DNA from: Mesorhizobium sp. J428
GTDB lineage: Bacteria > Pseudomonadota > Alphaproteobacteria > Rhizobiales > Rhizobiaceae
DNA: 64,000 nucleotides
Assembly: GCF_024699925.1 (NCBI RefSeq)
Contig: NZ_JAJOMX010000001.1
Coordinates: 4,316,001 to 4,380,000, forward strand
Reading direction: 5' to 3'
In this document: piece after piece, positions 10,854 to 20,484 of the stretch
Layout: each line of letters starts with the position of its first letter
How positions within the stretch are numbered: the first letter of the stretch is position 1
Position numbers and translations under genes: made by a program
The notes under the pieces: model-generated
What the model was told of the DNA's origin: nothing
Database searches by the model: none
Seen by the model: only the letters and a program-made list of their open reading frames with translations

Positions 10854-12056
10854 ATGGCTGTGGCCGAAGCGGAAGCCCGCCGCACGGCGCTGATATACGC
10901 GACGGCGATGGCGATCGTTGGATCGGTCGCTCCGATCGCGATCTCCATGGGAGCGCTCACGGGATACTACCTGCTCGACGCGGACAAGTCGCTTGCGAGT
11001 GCCCCGGTCACGAGCTTCAATCTCGGCGTGGCCTTAGGGGCGTTGCCGGCGGCGGCGGTGCTCCGCAAGATTGGCACGCGCGGCGGTTTCATGTTCGGAA
11101 CCGTCGTTACCGCGCTCGGTGGCGCGATCGCGACGGCGGCAATCTTCGCCGGCAATTTCTGGCTGTTCGCGCTTGGCCTGCTCGTGGTGGGCGGCGGTGG
11201 CGCCTTCGTCCAGCAGCTTCGTTTCGCGGCCGCCGATGACGCGCCGGCCGCTTTCAAGGCGCGTGCGATTTCCTTCGTGATGGCGGGCGGCATCGTGACA
11301 GCCATCCTCGGTCCGCAAATCGTGATCTTCACTCGAGAACTCTTTGCGCCGGTGATGTTCGCTGGCTCCTTTGCTTCGATGATCGTGCTGGCGGCGGTCG
11401 GGGCGGTCGTCCTGTCGTTCCTCCGTCCGGGAGTTCATTCCGGCCAGTCGGTGCAGGTTCATGCGGAGCCGGCGCGGCCCTTGGCGGAGATCGTGCGGCA
11501 GCCGCAATTCGCCGTGGCGTTGCTGTGCGCGGTCTCCACCTATGCGCTGATGACCTTCGTCATGACCGGCGCTCCGCTTGCGATGGTCGGCTGCGGCTTT
11601 TCGCCGGACGAGGCGACGCTCGGCATTTCCTGGCACGTCATGGCGATGTTCGCCCCAAGCTTCTTCACCGGCCGCCTGATCATGCGCTATGGTGCGGAGA
11701 AGATCGTTGCGACCGGCCTCGTGCTGCTGATCGCTTGTGGCGTTGTCGCCCTCTCGGGAATCGCGCTCTGGCAGTTCTGGACGGCACTGATCCTGCTGGG
11801 TCTCGGCTGGAACTTCGGTTTCATCGGCGCGACCGCGATGGTGACGAACGCCTACCGGCCGTCGGAGAAAGGCCGAGCGCAGGGGTTCCACGACTTCGTG
11901 CTGTTCTCGTCCGTTGCCGTCGGCTCGCTGATGTCCGGCGTCACCTACAACACCTATGGTTGGGACATGCTGAACTGGGTGATTTTCCCGGTGGCGACGC
12001 TGTGTCTGGTGGCCTTGGGGATGCTGATCCTGCGTAGGAACCGCGTCGCGGCGTGA
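10854..12056 (+). CDS. MFS transporter
   Basis: A 400-residue inner-membrane protein with about twelve hydrophobic segments in two six-helix halves and a short loop rich in charged residues in the middle (~195-205), the major facilitator pattern. Start is ATG 10854, one base after the nusB stop, so it is cotranscribed with nusB. In many bacteria thiL occupies this place; here it does not. Substrate cannot be told from the sequence; drug or metabolite export is a guess. No soluble domain is attached. Confidence 0.85.
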   Translation: MAVAEAEARRTALIYATAMAIVGSVAPIAISMGALTGYYLLDADKSLASAPVTSFNLGVALGALPAAAVLRKIGTRGGFMFGTVVTALGGAIATAAIFAGNFWLFALGLLVVGGGGAFVQQLRFAAADDAPAAFKARAISFVMAGGIVTAILGPQIVIFTRELFAPVMFAGSFASMIVLAAVGAVVLSFLRPGVHSGQSVQVHAEPARPLAEIVRQPQFAVALLCAVSTYALMTFVMTGAPLAMVGCGFSPDEATLGISWHVMAMFAPSFFTGRLIMRYGAEKIVATGLVLLIACGVVALSGIALWQFWTALILLGLGWNFGFIGATAMVTNAYRPSEKGRAQGFHDFVLFSSVAVGSLMSGVTYNTYGWDMLNWVIFPVATLCLVALGMLILRRNRVAA

Positions 12057-12123
12057 CAGGTAAAACTGCACAGCCGCTGCGTGTGGCTTTGCAGCGAAAC
12101 CGGGGCAAAACCGTAACAAATCC

Positions 12124-12153
12124 TTGACGCTAGCGTTTCGCTACCCGCATATG
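12124..12153 (+). promoter_or_regulatory. Candidate sigma-70 promoter for hppA
   Basis: TTGACG (12124-12129), 18-base spacer, CATATG (12148-12153). It lies about 95 bases before the hppA ATG in a 190-base gap. The -35 is good, the -10 only partial. Confidence 0.4.
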
Positions 12154-12246
12154 CCGCAGCGGAGGACCGATTTCCGTGTAGCGGCGAAACGGTCTGGTCA
12201 AACGGCCCGGGGAGGGGTTCGCCGGGCCAAACCAAGGGAAATCGGC

Positions 12247-14385
12247 ATGACAATGCTTTACGTCGTCATTGCCTGCGGTCTGCTTTCCGTCGTCTACGCC
12301 ATCTGGGCAACGCAGTCGGTCCTCGCGGCCGACCAGGGAAATGCACGCATGCAGGAAATCGCCGGCGCCATCCGTGAGGGTGCGCAGGCCTATCTCGCAC
12401 GTCAGTACACCACCATCGCCATCGTTGGCGTGGTCGTCTTCCTCCTCGCACTCTGGCTCCTCTCCTGGCAGGCCGCGATCGGCTTCCTGATCGGTGCGGT
12501 GCTGTCGGGTGCCGCCGGTTTCATCGGCATGCACGTCTCCGTCCGCGCCAACGTCCGGACGGCGCAGGCCGCTTCGAACAGCCTTGCCGCCGGTCTCGAC
12601 ATCGCCTTCAAGTCAGGCGCCATCACCGGCATGCTTGTGGCCGGCCTCGCACTGCTCGGCGTCTCGGTTTACTACTGGATCCTGATCGGCCCGATGGGCT
12701 ACGCGCCCGCCGACCGTACGGTCATCGATTCCCTCGTGGCGCTGGGCTTCGGCGCCTCGCTGATCTCCATCTTCGCCCGTCTCGGCGGCGGCATCTTCAC
12801 CAAGGGTGCGGACGTCGGCGGCGACCTCGTCGGCAAGGTCGAGGCCGGCATTCCGGAGGACGATCCGCGCAACCCCGCGACCATCGCAGACAACGTCGGC
12901 GACAATGTCGGCGACTGCGCCGGCATGGCCGCGGATCTGTTCGAGACCTACGCGGTGACCGTGGTCGCCACGATGGTCCTCGCCGCGATCTTCTTCGCCG
13001 GCAGCGCAATACTGTCCAGCGTCATGCTCTATCCGCTGGCGATCTGCGGCGCCTGCATCCTCACCTCGATCGTCGGCACCTTCTTCGTCAAGTTGGGCGC
13101 CAATGGCTCGATCATGGGCGCTCTTTACAAGGGCCTCATCGTCACCGGCGCGCTCTCGATCGTCGGCCTCGGCGCGGCAACGTCCCTGACCATCGGCTGG
13201 GGCGAGGTAGGCACGGCCAACGGCATGCCGATCACCGGCACCAACCTGTTCATCTGCGGCCTGATCGGCCTCTTGGTGACGGGGTTGATCGTCGTGATCA
13301 CGGAATACTACACCGGCACCAACAAGCGCCCGGTGAACTCGATCGCCCAGGCATCGGTCACCGGTCACGGGACCAACGTCATCCAGGGCCTTGCCGTCTC
13401 GCTTGAATCGACGGCCCTGCCGGCGATCGTCATCGTCGGTGGCATCATCGCGACCTATCAGCTCGCCGGCCTGTTCGGAACGGGCATCGCGGTGACGACC
13501 ATGCTCGGCCTCGCCGGCATGATCGTGGCGCTCGACGCCTTTGGACCGGTCACTGACAATGCTGGCGGCATCGCCGAAATGTCGGGTCTGCCGAAGGAAG
13601 TGCGTCAATCCACCGATGCGCTGGACGCGGTGGGCAACACGACCAAGGCGGTCACCAAAGGCTATGCGATCGGTTCCGCCGGTCTCGGCGCGCTGGTGCT
13701 GTTCGCGGCCTACAGCTACGATCTGCAGTATTTCGCGGCGAACGCCACCCAGTATCCATACTTCTCGGATATCGGCACAGTGTCGTTCGACCTGTCGAAC
13801 CCGTATGTCGTGGCTGGCCTGATCTTCGGCGGCCTGATCCCTTACCTCTTCGGTGGTATCGCGATGACGGCCGTCGGGCGTGCGGCGGGCTCGATCGTCG
13901 AGGAGGTGCGCAAGCAGTTCCGCGAGAACCCGGGTATCATGCAGGGCACGACCAAGCCGAACTATGCACGCGCGGTCGACATCCTGACGCGGGCTGCGAT
14001 CAAGGAAATGATCATCCCGTCGCTTCTGCCCGTGCTGGCGCCGCTGGTGGTCTATTTTGGCGTACTGCTGATCTCAGGCTCCAAGGCCTCGGCCTTCGCC
14101 GCGCTCGGAGCCTCGCTGCTTGGCGTCATCGTCAATGGCCTGTTTGTCGCCATCTCGATGACCTCCGGCGGCGGTGCCTGGGACAACGCCAAGAAATCCT
14201 TCGAGGACGGCTTCGTCGACAAGGACGGCGTCAAGCACTTGAAGGGCTCGGAGGCGCACAAGGCCTCGGTCACGGGCGACACTGTGGGCGATCCCTACAA
14301 GGACACCGCCGGCCCGGCGGTGAACCCCGCGATCAAGATCACCAACATCGTGGCGCTGCTGCTGCTCGCCGTCCTCGCGCATTGA
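12247..14385 (+). CDS. hppA: Membrane-bound proton-translocating pyrophosphatase, K+-independent type
   Basis: Couples hydrolysis of pyrophosphate to proton pumping across the inner membrane. 712 residues with about 15-16 membrane helices. The catalytic loop ([14 protein letters not shown], then DDPRNP and [12 protein letters not shown]) carries the Asp-rich Mg-PPi site. The subtype-deciding position is Lys467 in GNTTKA; established work on this family links Lys here to K+ independence, Ala to K+ dependence. Start ATG 12247 begins the first hydrophobic helix; codons upstream do not resemble the family. Ends at a strong bidirectional terminator. Confidence 0.96.
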   Translation: MTMLYVVIACGLLSVVYAIWATQSVLAADQGNARMQEIAGAIREGAQAYLARQYTTIAIVGVVVFLLALWLLSWQAAIGFLIGAVLSGAAGFIGMHVSVRANVRTAQAASNSLAAGLDIAFKSGAITGMLVAGLALLGVSVYYWILIGPMGYAPADRTVIDSLVALGFGASLISIFARLGGGIFTKGADVGGDLVGKVEAGIPEDDPRNPATIADNVGDNVGDCAGMAADLFETYAVTVVATMVLAAIFFAGSAILSSVMLYPLAICGACILTSIVGTFFVKLGANGSIMGALYKGLIVTGALSIVGLGAATSLTIGWGEVGTANGMPITGTNLFICGLIGLLVTGLIVVITEYYTGTNKRPVNSIAQASVTGHGTNVIQGLAVSLESTALPAIVIVGGIIATYQLAGLFGTGIAVTTMLGLAGMIVALDAFGPVTDNAGGIAEMSGLPKEVRQSTDALDAVGNTTKAVTKGYAIGSAGLGALVLFAAYSYDLQYFAANATQYPYFSDIGTVSFDLSNPYVVAGLIFGGLIPYLFGGIAMTAVGRAAGSIVEEVRKQFRENPGIMQGTTKPNYARAVDILTRAAIKEMIIPSLLPVLAPLVVYFGVLLISGSKASAFAALGASLLGVIVNGLFVAISMTSGGGAWDNAKKSFEDGFVDKDGVKHLKGSEAHKASVTGDTVGDPYKDTAGPAVNPAIKITNIVALLLLAVLAH

Positions 14386-14405
14386 GCAGGTAAACAGCCA
14401 AAAGA

Positions 14406-14439
14406 AAGAACCCCGCGGAAGCAATTCCGCGGGGTTCTT
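14406..14439. terminator. Bidirectional terminator between hppA and bamE
   Basis: Perfect 15-base inverted repeat (AAGAACCCCGCGGAA / TTCCGCGGGGTTCTT) with loop GCAA, placed between two convergent genes; AT-rich flanks serve either direction. Confidence 0.9.
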
Positions 14440-14484
14440 GATTCTGAGATAAGATCGGCGGCCTACCGCCGTCCATGGGCGTAA

Positions 14485-15009
14485 TCAGCCGCCGGGATTG
14501 CCGAACAGGTTCGGCGCCTGGCCCTTCTTGCCGCCGAAGCCGGACAGGATCTGACCGAGGAAGTTCTGGTCCTTGCCGCCCGTCGGCGTGGTCCGGGAGA
14601 TGAAGTCGAACACCTTTCCGTCCTGCATGCCGTAGTTGGCGATGTTTACGACGCGGTCGTCGGGACCAAAATAAACAGCGAGCACGCGCTGATCCACGAC
14701 ATGGGGATTCTGCCATGCCATCGAGCGATGGCGCTTCTGCGAGATGTAGTAGAACACCTCGTTGTCGAAGGTTGCGCGTGTCGAGGGTGAACCGAGCGCG
14801 AGCAGCACCTGTTCGCGGCTCGACCCGGGTGGCACAAGGTCGATCGCCTGCGGATCTATCACGTAGCCCTGGGTCAGGGTCTCGCTGCTCGACAGAGCCG
14901 AACCGGCATTGCAGCCCGACAGCCCAGCCACCGCGGCCACGGCCAGCATCACGGAGCCCAACCGGGCGGTTCCCGCCTTGATTTTCAATGCACGCAACGA
15001 CATCTCCAT
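14485..15009 (-). CDS. bamE: Outer membrane protein assembly factor BamE (SmpA/OmlA family lipoprotein)
   Basis: Accessory lipoprotein of the BAM complex, which inserts beta-barrel proteins in the outer membrane. 174 residues; signal peptide with lipobox LSGC (Cys33), then the SmpA/OmlA fold (VPPGSSREQVLLALGSP, FYYISQKR, VLAVYFGPDDRV). The Gly/Lys-rich C-terminus is longer than in E. coli BamE, as in rhizobia. Start at 15009 has GGGAG nine bases upstream; ATG 15003 is an alternative. Divergent from the bc1-chaperone gene. Confidence 0.93.
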   Translation of the reverse strand: MEMSLRALKIKAGTARLGSVMLAVAAVAGLSGCNAGSALSSSETLTQGYVIDPQAIDLVPPGSSREQVLLALGSPSTRATFDNEVFYYISQKRHRSMAWQNPHVVDQRVLAVYFGPDDRVVNIANYGMQDGKVFDFISRTTPTGGKDQNFLGQILSGFGGKKGQAPNLFGNPGG

Positions 15010-15111
15010 GTCACTCTGCTCCCGCGGCGGCTTGCACGAAGCGGGAGACTCGGTAAACCAGCTTTCGGGCCGATGCAACCGAAGCTGCGCAATCGGCGGG
15101 AGTCTCCCGGC

Positions 15112-15663
15112 ATGTTCAAGCAATTCTTCAACCCGGCGCGACGGCGAAACCGCGCCATAGCGGATGCCGTATACGTTCGAATCGTGGCGGCGGCGCGGCA
15201 GCCGGCTCCTTATTCGGACTGGGCCGTTCCCGACACGCCGCTCGGCCGCTTCGAGATGGTGGGGTTGCACATCTATCTGTTCCTGCATCGGATACGAGGC
15301 GAGGGCGAGGCAGCCGATGCGCTCGGGCAGGAGCTTGCCGATACCTTCTTCCTCGATGTCGACCAATCGCTGCGGGAACTCGGCATCGGCGACATGGGCA
15401 TTCCGAAACGTATGAAGACGCTGGCGAGGATGTTCTACGGCCGCACGAAGAGCTATGACGAGGCGCTCGATGCTCGCGACCTTGGTGCGCTGACGGCAGC
15501 GCTTCGCCGCAACGTGCGACCGGACGCAACAGACTGGCCGCAGGCGGCGCAGCTCGCTGCCTATGTCGTGCAAGCGTCGGATGAGCTCGCGGCCCAGCAT
15601 CTCAACGTGCTGCTTTCGGGCGAAGTGCATTTCCCGCAGGCGGGAGAAGGGGAGGGGCAATGA
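15112..15663 (+). CDS. Ubiquinol-cytochrome c chaperone family protein (CBP3-like)
   Basis: 183 residues of the CBP3/UPF0174 family, whose mitochondrial member helps translation and assembly of cytochrome b in the bc1 complex; the bacterial role is inferred by homology. Seen: family pattern of LGRFEMVGLHIYLFLHRIRGEG and DVDQSLRELGIGDMGIPKRMK (each within the first 120 residues), no signal peptide, no membrane segment. ATG 15112 chosen because the protein then begins MFKQFF as in homologues. Its stop overlaps the DUF177 gene by four bases. Confidence 0.88.
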   Translation: MFKQFFNPARRRNRAIADAVYVRIVAAARQPAPYSDWAVPDTPLGRFEMVGLHIYLFLHRIRGEGEAADALGQELADTFFLDVDQSLRELGIGDMGIPKRMKTLARMFYGRTKSYDEALDARDLGALTAALRRNVRPDATDWPQAAQLAAYVVQASDELAAQHLNVLLSGEVHFPQAGEGEGQ

Positions 15664-16205
15664 TGGACAAGAGCCCGATTTCATATCCGATCGACGTTCG
15701 GCGCCTGCCGCAGAAGGGTTTCCCGGTCGTTATCGAGCCCAACGCGAAGGAACTGGGCGAACTTGCCCGCGCGCAAAACCTGGTTTCGGTGAGCTCGTTC
15801 CGTGCCGAGCTTCTCCTGAAAGACTGGAAGAGCGGCGGCGTGAGCGTCACCGGGCGTGTCCGTGCCTCGATCGTCCAGGAATGCGTTGTCACGCTCGAGC
15901 CGATGGAGGCGCAGATCGACGAGGAGGTCGACATCGTCTTTGTACCGGAGGGTTCGCCGCTGGCACGCGATACGATCGACGAAGGAGAGCTGGTGCTCTC
16001 GGCCGACGCGTCCGACCCGCCCGAAACCTTCGATGGCGTGACGATCGACGCCGGCGCGGTGGCCGAGGAGTTTTTCGCGCTCGGAATCGATCCCTACCCG
16101 CGCAAGCCCGGGGCGGAACTGCCGACGGCCACCTCGGCAGGCGACGACGATTCGCCGTTCGCGGCCCTTCGCTACCCGCGTTCGCAAAGTTCGAAAAGGC
16201 GGTAA
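15660..16205 (+). CDS. DUF177 (YceD family) protein
   Basis: 181-residue acidic protein of the YceD/DUF177 family, which in many bacteria sits beside rpmF and plsX and is linked to 23S rRNA accumulation; its exact role here is unknown. Core motifs seen: VTGRVRASIVQECVVTLEP and VDIVFVP, with the acidic stretch EGELVLSADASDPPE near residue 105. ATGATG overlaps the preceding stop; the second ATG (15663) is equally possible. rpmF is absent here. Confidence 0.85.
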   Translation: MMDKSPISYPIDVRRLPQKGFPVVIEPNAKELGELARAQNLVSVSSFRAELLLKDWKSGGVSVTGRVRASIVQECVVTLEPMEAQIDEEVDIVFVPEGSPLARDTIDEGELVLSADASDPPETFDGVTIDAGAVAEEFFALGIDPYPRKPGAELPTATSAGDDDSPFAALRYPRSQSSKRR

Positions 16206-16314
16206 CGGGCTCCAAATGGAGGTTGTGTGGCGACGCAAAACCGCTATTTTCGCCGCTGGCTTGGCCTGTCCCGCATCCCGCGGATAGAAACGTCAAAAAA
16301 GAGACTAGGCGCGC

Positions 16315-17385
16315 GTGATCAGGATTTCGATTGATGCGATGGGGGGCGACCACGGGCCCGAAATCGTCATGCCCGGCCTGCTGCGGGTCGCTGAGCGCCG
16401 CCCCGACGTGCGTTTCCTCATCTACGGCCGCGAAGACGTGGTCTCGCCGCACTTCATCAAGCATCCGCGCCTGCGCGCGATCAGCCAGTTCGTCCATTGC
16501 GAAGTGGCAGTGCGGATGGAGGACAAGCCGAGCCAGGCGCTGCGTCACGGCCGGTGGAAATCCTCGATGTGGAAGGCGATCGAGGCGGTGAAGTCCGGCG
16601 ATGCCGACGTCTGCGTCTCCGCCGGCAATACTGGCGCGCTGATGGCCATGTCGAAGTTCTGCCTGCGCACGATGGCGCAGATCGACCGTCCCGCGATCGC
16701 TGCGATCTGGCCGACGACCCGCGGCGAGAGCGTGGTGCTGGATGTCGGTGCTACGATCGGCGCAGACGCGCATCAGCTGATCGATTTCGCCATTCTGGGC
16801 TCTGCGATGGCGCGCGCCGTCTTTGGCATCGCGAAGCCGTCGGTCGGCCTGCTCAATGTCGGTGTTGAGGAGATCAAGGGCCAGGAGGACGTTCGCGAGG
16901 CGGGCTCGCTGCTGCGCGCAGCCGAACTTACTTCGATGGACTATCGCGGTTTTGTCGAAGGCGACGACCTGGGCAAAGGAACCACCGACGTGGTCGTGAC
17001 CGAAGGATTCTCCGGCAACATCGCGCTCAAGACCGCGGAAGGCACGGCCAAGCAGATCTCCGGCTACCTGCGCGCGGCGATGAGCCGGACGCTGATGGCC
17101 CGGATCGGCTACCTCTTCGCCAAGGGGGCGTTTGACAGGCTGCGCGAAAAGATGGACGTCCGCAAGATCAATGGCGGCGTTTTCCTGGGCTTGAACGGCA
17201 TCGTGGTGAAGAGCCACGGTGGCACCGACGACGAGGGGTTTGCCGCTGCTGTCGAACTCGGCTACGACATGGCGCGCAACGGGCTAATCGAGAAGATCCG
17301 CGCCGACCTCGATCAGTTCCATGCCCGCGCGCCGGAACTGTCGCGCCGCAAGGCCGCCGAACCCACCGAGGAAGGGCAAGACTGA
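16315..17385 (+). CDS. plsX: Phosphate acyltransferase PlsX
   Basis: Makes acyl-phosphate from acyl-ACP, the donor for glycerol-3-phosphate acylation by PlsY; peripheral membrane enzyme. 356 residues, starting with GTG 16315 to give the canonical [15 protein letters not shown]. Other motifs: [10 protein letters not shown] and [11 protein letters not shown]. Its TGA overlaps the fabH ATG by one base, giving the usual plsX-fabH coupling of phospholipid and fatty acid synthesis. Confidence 0.97.
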   Translation: MIRISIDAMGGDHGPEIVMPGLLRVAERRPDVRFLIYGREDVVSPHFIKHPRLRAISQFVHCEVAVRMEDKPSQALRHGRWKSSMWKAIEAVKSGDADVCVSAGNTGALMAMSKFCLRTMAQIDRPAIAAIWPTTRGESVVLDVGATIGADAHQLIDFAILGSAMARAVFGIAKPSVGLLNVGVEEIKGQEDVREAGSLLRAAELTSMDYRGFVEGDDLGKGTTDVVVTEGFSGNIALKTAEGTAKQISGYLRAAMSRTLMARIGYLFAKGAFDRLREKMDVRKINGGVFLGLNGIVVKSHGGTDDEGFAAAVELGYDMARNGLIEKIRADLDQFHARAPELSRRKAAEPTEEGQD

Positions 17386-18356
17386 TGATCCGCTCGCAAG
17401 TGAAGGGGGTGGGGTCCGCCCTGCCTCGGCGCGTACTCACCAACGCCGAACTCTCGCAGATGGTGGACACGTCCGACGAGTGGATCGTGCAGCGCACCGG
17501 CATCCGCCAGCGCCATATCGCCTCGGACGACGAGACCACGGCATCGCTCGGCGAAGCCGCCGCCCGCGCCGCTCTCGCCAACGCCGGTCTCACGCCGGCC
17601 GACATCGACCTGATCGTGCTTGCCACCTCGACGCCGAACAACACCTTTCCGGCGACGTCGGTGGAGATCCAGAACCGGCTCGGCATGCACCACGGCTTCG
17701 CCTTCGACCTCCAGGCCGTGTGCAGCGGCTTCGTTTATGCCGTCTCGGTCGCCGATCTGCATATCCGCGGCGGCATGGCAAAGCGGGTCCTGGTCATCGG
17801 CGCGGAAACCTTTTCACGCATCCTCGACTGGTCGGATCGTACGACCTGCGTCCTGTTCGGCGACGGCGCCGGCGCGATCGTCTTGGAAGCGGCGGAGACG
17901 GACGGAACAAGCGCCGACACGGGCATCCTCTCCTCCGCGCTGCGCTCCGATGGCGCCCATAAGGACAAGCTCTATGTCGACGGCGGGCCATCGACCACCG
18001 GCACGGTGGGCCATCTGCGCATGGAAGGGAAGGAAGTCTTCAAGCACGCTGTCGGCATGATTACCGATGTGGTGACGTCGGCGCTCGCAACGGGCGGTGC
18101 GACGGCGGAGGAGCTGGACTGGTTTGTTCCTCATCAGGCCAATCTGCGCATTATCGACGCGTCGGCGAAGAAGATGGGCATCGCTCCATCCAAGGTTGTC
18201 GCAACCGTGAGCGAGCACGGCAACACATCTGCCGCCTCCGTTCCTCTCGCGCTTTCCGTCGCGGTCGCCGACGGCCGGATCAAGAAGGGCGATCTGGTCC
18301 TGATCGAGGCGATGGGTGGAGGCTTTACGTGGGGAGCCGTTCTGCTACGTTGGTAA
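17385..18356 (+). CDS. fabH: Beta-ketoacyl-ACP synthase III
   Basis: Starts fatty acid synthesis by condensing acetyl-CoA with malonyl-ACP. 323 residues. The catalytic triad is visible: C113 (AVCSGF), H250 (PHQAN) and N280 (GNTSAAS). Start ATG 17385 overlaps the plsX stop. Coupled to plsX upstream and followed, after a gap with its own promoter, by ihfA; the same order is seen across rhizobia. Confidence 0.98.
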   Translation: MIRSQVKGVGSALPRRVLTNAELSQMVDTSDEWIVQRTGIRQRHIASDDETTASLGEAAARAALANAGLTPADIDLIVLATSTPNNTFPATSVEIQNRLGMHHGFAFDLQAVCSGFVYAVSVADLHIRGGMAKRVLVIGAETFSRILDWSDRTTCVLFGDGAGAIVLEAAETDGTSADTGILSSALRSDGAHKDKLYVDGGPSTTGTVGHLRMEGKEVFKHAVGMITDVVTSALATGGATAEELDWFVPHQANLRIIDASAKKMGIAPSKVVATVSEHGNTSAASVPLALSVAVADGRIKKGDLVLIEAMGGGFTWGAVLLRW

Positions 18357-18408
18357 GGTCGGGGTTCGGACAGATCTTGCGGCGCCGGGGGGCGCATGCC
18401 GTAGGTTC

Positions 18409-18437
18409 TTGACCGGGGCCGGTTGATTTTTTACGTT
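18409..18437 (+). promoter_or_regulatory. Candidate sigma-70 promoter for ihfA
   Basis: TTGACC (18409-18414), spacer of 17, TACGTT (18432-18437), about 45 bases before the ihfA start. The -35 matches five of six consensus bases; the -10 is weaker. Confidence 0.5.
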
Positions 18438-18483
18438 GCTTTATCGCTGTTTAGTCGGATTTGTTGGTTTGCAGGAAGGTCGC

Positions 18484-18807
18484 ATGGGGGGAAACACACT
18501 TACGCGCGCCGACCTCGCTGAGGCAGTCTACCGCAAGGTGGGATTGTCTCGAACCGAATCCGCACAACTTGTCGAGATGGTGCTCGACGAGATTTGCGAC
18601 GCGATCGTGCGCGGCGAGACTGTCAAACTGTCCTCCTTCGCGACCTTCCAGGTGCGCTCGAAGAACGAGAGAATCGGGCGCAACCCGAAGACCGGCGAGG
18701 AAGTGCCGATCCTTCCGCGCAAGGTCATGACCTTCAAGGCATCGAACGTCCTGAAGAGCAAGATCCTCCGGAATCACCAGCAGGCGAAGCCGAAAGGCGG
18801 AAAATAG
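18484..18807 (+). CDS. ihfA: Integration host factor subunit alpha
   Basis: DNA-bending nucleoid protein, works as a heterodimer with IhfB (not in the window). 107 residues of the HU/IHF fold; the DNA-intercalating arm [11 protein letters not shown] is clear, and [12 protein letters not shown] matches IHF-alpha rather than HU. Start ATG 18484 preceded by AGGAAGG; the in-frame upstream codons add a hydrophobic leader unlike the family. Basic tail QQAKPKGGK. Confidence 0.95.
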   Translation: MGGNTLTRADLAEAVYRKVGLSRTESAQLVEMVLDEICDAIVRGETVKLSSFATFQVRSKNERIGRNPKTGEEVPILPRKVMTFKASNVLKSKILRNHQQAKPKGGK

Positions 18808-18905
18808 CTGGGGGCGGTTTCGCCCGCGTCTCCACATCGCCTTGAATATCGCCGCGCAAACCGCTGGAATGTGTGACGAATCACGATTGGGGGAGGCGTA
18901 GCCGC

Positions 18906-19451
18906 ATGGACAAGAGCCCCGACGCATTCCGCACCATCAGCGAGGTCGCCGAAGACCTCGACCTGCCTCAGCACGTGCTGCGCTTCTGGGAGACGCGATT
19001 CACCCAGATCAAGCCGATGAAGCGAGGCGGCGGCCGCCGCTATTACCGGCCGCAGGACGTGGACCTGATCAAGGGCATCCGCCACCTGCTCTACGACCAG
19101 GGCTACACGATCAAGGGCGTCCAGAAGCTGCTGCGCGAGAACGGCAACCAGTTCATTGCTGCCGTCGGCACCGGCGACATGGCTGCAGTCGCGGCGATCG
19201 CTGCGCGCAAGCAGGAGGTTGCGCAAGCGGCTACCGCGAGCACGGCCCCGCGTGGCGGCGTGGACGACGAGATGCTGGTGGGCGAGCCGAAGGTGAAGCC
19301 CAGCCGGCGTTTCTTTGGCTTGGGCAAGGCCGACGACGACGGTCCGGTGGCGCCTGGCCAGTCGCGGTTGTCGAAAGACAATCGCGCGTTGCTGCAGGAG
19401 GCGCTGTTCGATCTGCTCGAATGCAAGCGCCTGCTCGATCAGGTGCGCTGA
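18906..19451 (+). CDS. MerR family transcriptional regulator
   Basis: 181 residues. N-terminal MerR winged helix at ~8-80 ([20 protein letters not shown], then [12 protein letters not shown]), followed by a linker with low-complexity Ala and a C-terminal helix (~160-180). No cysteines suited to metal sensing are evident. Always found after ihfA in rhizobia, which suggests a housekeeping role, but the target and ligand are unknown. ATG 18906 has GGGGGAGG ten or so bases upstream. Confidence 0.88.
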   Translation: MDKSPDAFRTISEVAEDLDLPQHVLRFWETRFTQIKPMKRGGGRRYYRPQDVDLIKGIRHLLYDQGYTIKGVQKLLRENGNQFIAAVGTGDMAAVAAIAARKQEVAQAATASTAPRGGVDDEMLVGEPKVKPSRRFFGLGKADDDGPVAPGQSRLSKDNRALLQEALFDLLECKRLLDQVR

Positions 19452-19494
19452 CCGACCTACCCGAAAAGAAGAGGTGAAAGGCCGGCGGCGGCGC

Positions 19495-20169
19495 TTATGC
19501 GCCGCCGAAGAGGGCCGTGAATGAATATTCCGGCCAGATGCCGACCGCGCCGTCGTACATCATCTTCAGCGCGACGTAGAGGATGATGATCAGGCCGACA
19601 TAGGCGATCCAGCGGTGACGGTGCAGAAGCTGCGCGATGAAGGACGCAGCAAAGCCCATCAGGGCAATGGACATTGCAAGGCCGATGATGAGGACTGTCG
19701 GGTGCTCGCGCGCCGCGCCCGCGACCGCCAGCACGTTGTCGAGCGACATCGACACGTCGGCGATGACGATCTGCCACGCGGCCTGCGCGAAGGTCTTGCG
19801 CGGCGCGCCTTTGGCGATTGTGCCGTCCTCGTTGGTGTCTCGGTTGAGAAGCGCTTCCTCCGCGGCATGCTCTTCCTCGTGACTGACCGTCATCTCGCGG
19901 TACATCTTCCAGCAGACCCAGAGCAGCAGAAGTCCGCCTGCGACCAGCAGGCCCGGGCCGAGCGCGAGCAACTGGGTAGTGATCAGCGCGAAACAGATGC
20001 GCAGCACGGTAGCCGCGAGGATACCGATGAGGATCGCCTTGCTGCGCTGCTCTTTCGGCAGGCCGGCCGCGGCGAGGCCGATGACAATGGCATTGTCGCC
20101 TGCCAGGACGAGGTCGATCGCGAGGACCTGCAGAAGCGCGGTGAACCCTTCGGCGGTGAAGATTTCCAT
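19495..20169 (-). CDS. TerC/YjbE family integral membrane protein
   Basis: 224 residues with about seven membrane helices. Two Asp-containing signatures of the TerC family are seen: DLVLAGDNAIVIGLA near the N-terminus and ADVSMSLDNVLAVAG in the second half. Relatives export Mn2+ or take part in tellurite resistance, so divalent-metal export is a reasonable but unproved role. A charged cytoplasmic loop (SHEEEHAAEEALLNRD) separates the halves. Start at 20169 gives MEIFTAEGF, as in homologues. Confidence 0.88.
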   Translation of the reverse strand: MEIFTAEGFTALLQVLAIDLVLAGDNAIVIGLAAAGLPKEQRSKAILIGILAATVLRICFALITTQLLALGPGLLVAGGLLLLWVCWKMYREMTVSHEEEHAAEEALLNRDTNEDGTIAKGAPRKTFAQAAWQIVIADVSMSLDNVLAVAGAAREHPTVLIIGLAMSIALMGFAASFIAQLLHRHRWIAYVGLIIILYVALKMMYDGAVGIWPEYSFTALFGGA

Positions 20170-20253
20170 GGACGACCTTGCCGATATTTTGAGACGCCCG
20201 CGCAGGGCAAAGAAGACGCACCCGAAATGGGACGCGCATGCCGGTAATTTCAA

Positions 20254-20330
<77 letters not shown>

Positions 20331-20484
20331 AACCGCGGCAAGCCCTATAGAACACGGGCTTGCGAGGCAAGGGGGTAAATCGGCCTTGGCAATGAAAGCC
20401 CAAGACTACCAGGTGTTGTTCCGCCTTGTTGATAGCGCGGCACGCCGGGATTATTCTGTGGTCGCACGTGGAGGTTCGGGCGGC

